A DNA stretch of 18,657 bases from an uncultured Oscillospiraceae bacterium (GTDB lineage Bacteria > Bacillota > Clostridia > Oscillospirales > Ruminococcaceae): contig USNZ01000005.1 of the NCBI GenBank assembly GCA_900556255.1, forward strand, positions 1-18,657. The letters run 5' to 3'. Every line of letters begins with the position of its first letter. Position 1 is the stretch's first letter. The notes under the pieces are model-generated. The model had not been told where the DNA came from. It searched no databases and saw only the letters and a list, made by a program, of their open reading frames with translations. Below, one piece after another: positions 14,142 through 18,657 of the stretch. A program made the position numbers and the translations under genes.

Positions 14142-15107
14142 TCACCGGGCAATTTCTGCCCGCTCTCGCTTTAACGCCTTTTGCCGCATGGCCATCTGCG
14201 CCAGGTCACCGTAGTCTGCACCGTCTGGTTGCGGCAAACGGATGGTAAGGGCATATTGCTTGCCATAATGCTCGGCCAGCGCGGCGGTCGCCGTGCGTCC
14301 TGGCGGGTCGTTGTCCAGGCACAGTTCCATGCGGACAACGTGCGGGTGCCGGCGCAGAAATTCTTCCAGCGCAGCCGGCGGCTTTATGGTATGGCTTTGC
14401 TCCGGCACATAAATGCCGCCCAGCGACAGGCGATATTTATCGGCGGCACTGCCCGCCAGTGTCATCTCAGCCATCGCGTCAATGGCGGCTTCAAACACGG
14501 CCACAGTATCGCTTTCGGCGGTTGGAGGAATACAAAAGCCGTACCTCTTATCGCTGCCCGGCGCTTCGGCCTTGAACGGCCTTCCGTACTGGTACGTTCC
14601 GCGCAGGGCGGCATATTTTGGCTGTCCTTGCTCATCTTTGCCGACAAACACACAGTTGTGATAGGGCACGCTCTCGTACAGAATGCCCTGTTCAATGCAG
14701 TAATTGATTACGGGAATCGAGACGCCGCGACCCAACAAATACTGCACAACGCGGTCATTGTTCGGTGCAGCGGCAGGCAGGGCAAAGGGTAGACGCTCTC
14801 CTTCTATGCTTTTGTGCGCGGGGGCGATATAGTCCGGATTTTCCTCACACAGCAGTTTCACGGCTTCGACAAACCGAACACCCTCGACATAAATCAGATA
14901 ATCCAGCGCCGACTTGCCGCCGATGCCGCGGCTTTTCCAGTGCCAGACGCTGCTTTCGCCGTTGATCTTGAAGCTGTCGTGGCTGCGCAGCTCAAACTCG
15001 CCGCGGGCGCTGCTTTTCACAAGGTCGTTCGGTCGGTAGCGGCGCAGAAATTCTATCGCCGTCATGCGCTTGGCAGCGGCGATCTGCTCTTTTGTGACGC
15101 CGTTCAT
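14142..15107 (-). CDS. DUF3991/Toprim domain primase-like protein
   Basis: 321 residues. Residues 15-90 resemble a CHC2-type primase N-terminal domain (FELRSHDSFKINGESSVWHW, then GGKSALDYLIYVEG) but without the zinc-binding Cys/His set. The DUF3991 region follows (QYLLGRGVSIPVINYCIEQGILYE), then a Toprim domain with VFEAAIDAM (Glu206) and LCLDNDPPGRTA (Asp265, Asp267), the expected metal-binding residues. No helicase domain is attached. It probably primes DNA synthesis during replication or after transfer; DNA processing of another kind is possible. Its ATG lies one base after the metK stop (TGATATG), indicating coupling. Confidence 0.88.
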   Translation of the reverse strand: MNGVTKEQIAAAKRMTAIEFLRRYRPNDLVKSSARGEFELRSHDSFKINGESSVWHWKSRGIGGKSALDYLIYVEGVRFVEAVKLLCEENPDYIAPAHKSIEGERLPFALPAAAPNNDRVVQYLLGRGVSIPVINYCIEQGILYESVPYHNCVFVGKDEQGQPKYAALRGTYQYGRPFKAEAPGSDKRYGFCIPPTAESDTVAVFEAAIDAMAEMTLAGSAADKYRLSLGGIYVPEQSHTIKPPAALEEFLRRHPHVVRMELCLDNDPPGRTATAALAEHYGKQYALTIRLPQPDGADYGDLAQMAMRQKALKRERAEIAR

Positions 15108-15108
15108 A

Positions 15109-16266
15109 TCACAAAATCGCGTTCAGCAGCAAGCCGACCTTGTCCACACGCTCCCACGGGAAGTCCTCGCGGCCAAAGTGCCCACCGACCGCCGTGCGGG
15201 CGTAGAACGGATTTTGCAGGTCGAGCGTTTCGATTATACCCGCAGGGGTCAGGTCAAAGACCTGCCGCACAGCTTTGGCAAGGCAATCATCGGCGCACAG
15301 AGGGCAGGTGCCGAACGTGTCCACCTCGACCATGACCGGCTCTGCCATGCCGATGGCATAGGCCAGCGTGACCTGGCAGCGCTCGGCGATGCCTGCCGCC
15401 ACCAGATTTTTTGCAATGTACCGCGCCATGTATGCGCCGCTGCGGTCCACCTTGGTCGGGTCTTTTCCGGAGAGCGCCCCGCCGCCGTGCGGGGCAAATG
15501 GGCCGTAGGCGTCTACCGCCAGCTTGCGGCCGGTCAGGCCGGTGTCGGCCTCCGGCCCGCCCAGCACAAAGCTGCCGCTGGGGTTGATGAGGATTTCCAG
15601 CGTATCATTCACGGGCTGCCCGCGCAGTGCGGGTGCAATGACCTGCTCGGTCAATTCCTGCGCCAGCTCGTCCGGATTTTTGTTGGCGGCGTGCTGGACG
15701 GACAAAACCACGGTCGAAACGCGCAGCGGCGCATCCTCATGCTCCGGTTCATTCACGGCATACTCGACCGTGACCTGTGCCTTGCCGTCGGGGCCGATGC
15801 CGTGGATGGTGTCGGTCATGCGGGCCAGTGTCAGCAAGCTGGTCAGGCGATGCGCCAGCACCACAGGCAGCGGCATGAACTGCGGCGTTTCCTTGCAGGC
15901 GTAGCCGACCACAATGCCCTGATCGCCCGCGCCGAGTGCGTCCGGGTCGGTGTCGTCCAGAGGTACATTGACCGCGCCCGCGATGTCGGGACTTTGCGCG
16001 TGCAGCCAGCAGTCGATCTGAAACGCTTTCGGGTCATACCCGACGCCGCGCACAACATCCCGCGTGATGTTGAACACATCCGGCTGCACAGTCGTGCTGA
16101 TCTCGCCCGCGACCACGATATGCCCGCGGGTGGCCAGCGCCTCGCACGCGACACGGGCGGCGGGGTCAACGGCAAGGCAGGCGTCTAGGACGTTATCGGC
16201 AATAAGGTCGCACAGTTTGTCGGGGTGGCCCTCGGTAACGGATTCGGCGGTATAAAACTTTTTCAT
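15109..16266 (-). CDS. metK: S-adenosylmethionine synthetase
   Basis: 385 residues, close to the usual length. It makes S-adenosylmethionine from ATP and methionine in the cytoplasm. Visible motifs are TEGHPDKLCD (GHPDK 13-17), GAGDQGIVVGYACKET (112-127), GGPEADTGLTGRKLAVDAYG (236-255) and GGGALSGKDPTKVDRS (261-276), all matching active MetK with few changes. AAAGGAG before the ATG at 16266 fixes the start; the frame extends upstream only through the terminator. Element-borne metK is unusual because hosts have their own; here it lies between two DNA methyltransferase genes, suggesting methyl-donor supply. It is coupled to the primase-like gene downstream. Confidence 0.96.
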   Translation of the reverse strand: MKKFYTAESVTEGHPDKLCDLIADNVLDACLAVDPAARVACEALATRGHIVVAGEISTTVQPDVFNITRDVVRGVGYDPKAFQIDCWLHAQSPDIAGAVNVPLDDTDPDALGAGDQGIVVGYACKETPQFMPLPVVLAHRLTSLLTLARMTDTIHGIGPDGKAQVTVEYAVNEPEHEDAPLRVSTVVLSVQHAANKNPDELAQELTEQVIAPALRGQPVNDTLEILINPSGSFVLGGPEADTGLTGRKLAVDAYGPFAPHGGGALSGKDPTKVDRSGAYMARYIAKNLVAAGIAERCQVTLAYAIGMAEPVMVEVDTFGTCPLCADDCLAKAVRQVFDLTPAGIIETLDLQNPFYARTAVGGHFGREDFPWERVDKVGLLLNAIL

Positions 16267-16295
16267 GGCAGATTCTCTCCTTTTATAATGTAGAA

Positions 16296-16331
16296 ATAAA
16301 AAGCGGCCCGCAGCCGAGAGGGCTGCGGGCC
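16296..16331 (-). terminator. Strong terminator between DUF3846 gene and metK
   Basis: On the minus strand GGCCCGCAGCC, a 5-nt loop and GGCTGCGGGCC (11 bp, perfect) are followed by GCTTTTTATTT. It closes the accessory operon 20 bp after the DUF3846 stop. Only about 30 bp remain before metK, so metK needs a promoter overlapping this region or read-through. Confidence 0.9.
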
Positions 16332-16350
16332 TTGGTGGAATTGAGATCAT

Positions 16351-16776
16351 TCATCTTTCGGGGGCCTGTCGACTGGGCGGACGCCGGGGTCTTGAAACGG
16401 CATCCATCGCGGCAGCATAGCGTTCCGTCGTGCAGTGCTCTACCAAAATGCCAAAGGGCGTCCGGTGGAACAGCTGTGGGTCGTGGTAGAATTTCTCGTA
16501 ACGGGTGAACTGCTCCGGCGTCAGGCCGACGAAGTTCTCTTCGTTATAGCCGCACACAAAGAACGTCCCGGCGATGATGTCATAATCGCCGAGCGCACGG
16601 TTCAGCGGAAGGCCCATCAGCTTGCCTTCGTCGTTCAGAACAACGCAGACGTTGTCATCCGGGAATGGGTAGGCAACATCGATCAACCCGCCGACAATTT
16701 TCTGCTTGGCTTCAAGGGTCGGCTCCATGTCGGCCTCGCGGGGATATTGCCCCGGTTCAACGATCAGGACTTTCAA
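16351..16776 (-). CDS. DUF3846 protein
   Basis: 141 residues from a TTG start: (M)KVLIVEPGQYPREADM, LEAKQKIVGGLIDVAYPF, VVLNDEGKLMGLPLNRAL, YDIIAGTFFVCGYNEENFVGLTPEQ. This is the full DUF3846 (PF12957) pattern, common in Firmicute conjugative elements and of unknown function. The TTG is chosen because the family begins at KVLIVEPG; the ATG-like start at 16932 would lie deep in the preceding gene and the ATG at 16728 would remove the conserved N-terminus. The ribosome site is weak, so translation probably depends on coupling with the preceding gene, which it overlaps by 20 bp. Its C-terminus is Pro/Arg-rich. Confidence 0.88.
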   Translation of the reverse strand: MKVLIVEPGQYPREADMEPTLEAKQKIVGGLIDVAYPFPDDNVCVVLNDEGKLMGLPLNRALGDYDIIAGTFFVCGYNEENFVGLTPEQFTRYEKFYHDPQLFHRTPFGILVEHCTTERYAAAMDAVSRPRRPPSRQAPER

Positions 16777-17248
16777 ATGTATCCCGATGCTTCTGCGGCC
16801 GGCACGCCTGCGCAGCCTCGCGCCATGCTTCCAACATAGGCTGCATAGGAATCCCGTTCTGGCGGCAGCCCTCCAGCACGGTATTCCAGTAATAGCGGCT
16901 TGGGCGTTCTGGCTCGTCCTTATACGGCGCATTCATGACGTACACCATTGCCTGATGGCCCACGCCTTTGCCTTGCACATCGACCGTGCGCCGGGCATAA
17001 AAATGCGGAAAGCCTTCGTAATGGTTGAGCGCTTGCTCGTCCTGTGCGCTGACTTTCCACAGCAGGCCGTCCACATGGTTGCCCTTGTCGGGCAAAATCG
17101 TCAGGTACCCGCCGCCCGTGCGGCGGAATGCCAACCGATACCCGTCCAGCCGCACACGCCCCACCGGCTCTGCATCCGGGCAACGGCGGGCCATCTGATC
17201 CAGATTCAAATTGCTGCCATAGGCAAAATATAAAGTTTTCTCGTTCAA
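16757..17248 (-). CDS. Gamma-glutamylcyclotransferase (GGCT/AIG2-like) protein
   Basis: 163 residues. LYFAYGSNLNLDQM (residues 6-19) is the substrate-binding loop of the GGCT fold, and NHYEGFPHFYARRTV contains the expected catalytic Glu78. Family members release 5-oxoproline from gamma-glutamyl compounds. The translation starts at a TTG with GGAG 8 nt upstream. It lies 15 bp after the amidoligase and overlaps DUF3846. Amidoligase-GGCT pairs have been noted by comparative genomics (Iyer, Aravind and colleagues) as candidate systems that make and break amide or gamma-glutamyl links; the substrate here is unknown. Confidence 0.9.
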   Translation of the reverse strand: MNEKTLYFAYGSNLNLDQMARRCPDAEPVGRVRLDGYRLAFRRTGGGYLTILPDKGNHVDGLLWKVSAQDEQALNHYEGFPHFYARRTVDVQGKGVGHQAMVYVMNAPYKDEPERPSRYYWNTVLEGCRQNGIPMQPMLEAWREAAQACRPQKHRDTFESPDR

Positions 17249-17263
17249 CCGTTCATCTCCAAT

Positions 17264-18217
17264 CTATCTTGCGCCATCGTCCCGATGGCGTTGGTTGCAG
17301 GGATACTGCGCTTTGTCATACCGCCACGCGCGGTCGCCGGGCAGATTTTTCAGCAAATGCTCCCGCACATTTTTGTACTCCGGGCCGATCAACCCCAAGC
17401 GCAGCAAAAACGTGCGGAACGTAAAGGCAGGGTTATCGCCGACCGGCGTTTTGTGCGCCAGCGTTTTCTGTTGGTTGATCGCCTGCGCCGAGATTGCCAT
17501 CGCCAGCACGATGTTGGCCTTGACTTCGCCCGCGTGCAGCGTAGCGTTGAACAGCCGAAACTCGACCGTACCGTGGTAGAACACCGAATGCAGATTGACG
17601 GCATGGTACCGCGATAAGTCGTAGTGATCGTTGCTGCCGTCATTCCCCTGATACCAGCGGCTTTTCAGCATCTCCATGCTTGCGTCCTTCGGCAGCTTGC
17701 GGATCGTCTGCAGCACAGGTTCTTCCACGCGTCTGCACCAGCGCCGGGTTCGGCTTTCATCCACCTTCAGCGCCGCAAACAGAATGTCCTCTTTCGAGTA
17801 CATGATCGACAGCAGGTTCTTCAGGCTTTTCGGTGTGTGCCTGGCTGCATCAATATGAACGTGCATCCCGCAGGAGTCATTGACAAAAGCACTTGCATGG
17901 CGCAAAGCGCGCACGACCTCCTGCAGCTTTTCCATCTCGGCGTATTCGAGCTTGGGGGAGTTCATCTCGACCCTGTACTCTCGCCCAGCGGGAACCTGCC
18001 GGCCATTGCTTCGGCGAAAGGCATGGATGCTCCCATCCGAAACGATTTTCCAGTCTTTGCCCTCGCGGTCGGTCACGCGGTAACCATCATAGGTGCCGCC
18101 GTAGTGTGTTATGCTTGTACCGAACAGCTCCGCCAGCGTCCGTGCCGCCTGTTGTCGGGTCAGGCCGGTCATCTCGATCTCACAGCCGAAATACTGATCC
18201 CGAAAATCCAGCGCCAT
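17264..18217 (-). CDS. Amidoligase-family protein (glutamine synthetase-like COOH-NH2 ligase)
   Basis: 317 residues. Key motifs are FGCEIEMTGLT (Glu13, Glu15), VSDGSI (59-64), YRVEMNSPKL (81-90), CGMHVHIDA (116-124), RYHAVNLHS (203-211) and TVEFRLFNATLHAGEVKA (217-234). This is the Amidoligase_2 (PF12224) pattern: acidic metal- and nucleotide-binding residues, then the HxHID and EFR motifs. Members are predicted to use ATP to form amide bonds between carboxyl and amino groups; the natural substrate is not known. The ATG directly follows the methyltransferase stop (TAAATG) with only a weak GGCGGA before it, so translation is probably coupled. A GGCT-like gene follows. Confidence 0.92.
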   Translation of the reverse strand: MALDFRDQYFGCEIEMTGLTRQQAARTLAELFGTSITHYGGTYDGYRVTDREGKDWKIVSDGSIHAFRRSNGRQVPAGREYRVEMNSPKLEYAEMEKLQEVVRALRHASAFVNDSCGMHVHIDAARHTPKSLKNLLSIMYSKEDILFAALKVDESRTRRWCRRVEEPVLQTIRKLPKDASMEMLKSRWYQGNDGSNDHYDLSRYHAVNLHSVFYHGTVEFRLFNATLHAGEVKANIVLAMAISAQAINQQKTLAHKTPVGDNPAFTFRTFLLRLGLIGPEYKNVREHLLKNLPGDRAWRYDKAQYPCNQRHRDDGAR

Positions 18218-18657
18218 TTATCCGCCGCACAGCTCTGCGTCTATCGCCGCCAGCCGTTTGCCGATCGCCTCGACCACATTCACAGTCACGCCGTTGCCGG
18301 CCTGCCGGTAGGCTTGCATTTCGGACGAAACAACGAGTATTTTATCGATGCGGTCATCTGCCCAGCCCTGCAAACGCAGACACTCGCGCGGCGTCAGGCG
18401 GCGGATGCGGCCGCCCTGCAAAACGCCGGAGACTTCGCCCTTGTGGCGGTGAATCCCATTGTCCTGGCGTGTTGTCAGGCAGCGGGCATTTTCCGTGAGC
18501 TTCGGGTCAGCGTTCAGGTCTACAAAGCACAGTGTGCCTTGTTTGCCGCAGGCCGTCAGCGTGTGCGCGATGCCGTGCCCCACACGCCCGCGGCGGGTGT
18601 TGGATGTGGCGTAGCTCAGGTCGATGCTGTCGCCGACGCGGGCGGTCTGGTAGCCTT
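18218..18657 (-). CDS. C5-cytosine DNA methyltransferase, C-terminal part (cut by window edge)
   Basis: The frame is open to the right edge, so the 5' part with the catalytic PCQ motif is outside. Visible are the target-recognition end GYQTARVGDSIDLSYATSNTRRGRVGHGIAHTLTA, then IRRLTPRECLRLQGW (motif IX) and QAGNGVTVNVVEAIGKRL (motif X), characteristic of Dcm-type enzymes that methylate cytosine C5. A GTG at 18583 could mimic a start, but the upstream residues belong to the same conserved domain. It is the first visible gene of the accessory operon and is followed without gap by the amidoligase gene. Confidence 0.92.
   Translation of the reverse strand, partial: GYQTARVGDSIDLSYATSNTRRGRVGHGIAHTLTACGKQGTLCFVDLNADPKLTENARCLTTRQDNGIHRHKGEVSGVLQGGRIRRLTPRECLRLQGWADDRIDKILVVSSEMQAYRQAGNGVTVNVVEAIGKRLAAIDAELCGG

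Noticed and set aside
16267..16350. SAM riboswitch upstream of metK
   Set aside because: Only 84 bp are available and they are taken up by a simple terminator hairpin; no SAM-aptamer helices are present.
1..18657. CRISPR array, tRNA or rRNA genes, integrase or attachment sites
   Set aside because: No regularly spaced repeats, tRNA-like folds, integrase domain or att-like direct repeats were found in the window.

Overview
The window is the core of an integrative and conjugative element of the Tn1549/CTn type from a GC-rich Firmicute. A gut anaerobe of the Oscillospiraceae (Faecalibacterium/Subdoligranulum-like) is the best guess. This rests on the PrgI-VirB4-Maff2-PcfB conjugation set, strong Shine-Dalgarno sequences, frequent GTG/TTG starts and high GC; the host assignment is inference. 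Every supported gene lies on the minus strand, so the natural reading direction is from 18657 down to 1. Both ends are cut inside genes: a C5 DNA methyltransferase at the right and a cell-wall hydrolase at the left.

Reading with transcription, 18657-16351 is an accessory operon: the 3' part of a C5 methyltransferase, an amidoligase, a gamma-glutamylcyclotransferase-like protein and a DUF3846 protein, almost without gaps and closed by a strong terminator. From 16266 to 12591 follow metK, a Toprim primase-like protein, a small unknown, an orphan DPPY DNA methyltransferase and a DUF4406-like protein. Two methyltransferases plus an element-borne SAM synthetase suggest a methylation package with its own methyl-donor supply. 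From 12473 to 8104 come DNA processing and coupling: an unknown protein, MobC, a MOBP relaxase, DUF4314 and PcfB. From 6801 to 1 is the type IV secretion machine: VirD4, Maff2, a VirB6/TrbL-like protein, PrgI, VirB4 and the start of the CwlT/NlpC-P60-type hydrolase.

Two self-contained cassettes interrupt this backbone. A PD-(D/E)XK (Rpn-type) gene with its own consensus promoter and terminator sits between mobC and the relaxase gene. A Phd/ParE-type toxin-antitoxin pair, also followed by a terminator, sits just before virD4. Inside that pair is a 175-bp MITE-like element with 19-bp terminal inverted repeats and TA flanks. It separates the toxin from its start codon; removing it restores a classic overlapping antitoxin-toxin junction. 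This nested insertion is the clearest unusual observation. Others are an apparent CTG start for virD4, a pair of matched hairpins at 12962-13029, and a palindrome-plus-hairpin stretch at 12505-12547 that may be the transfer origin.
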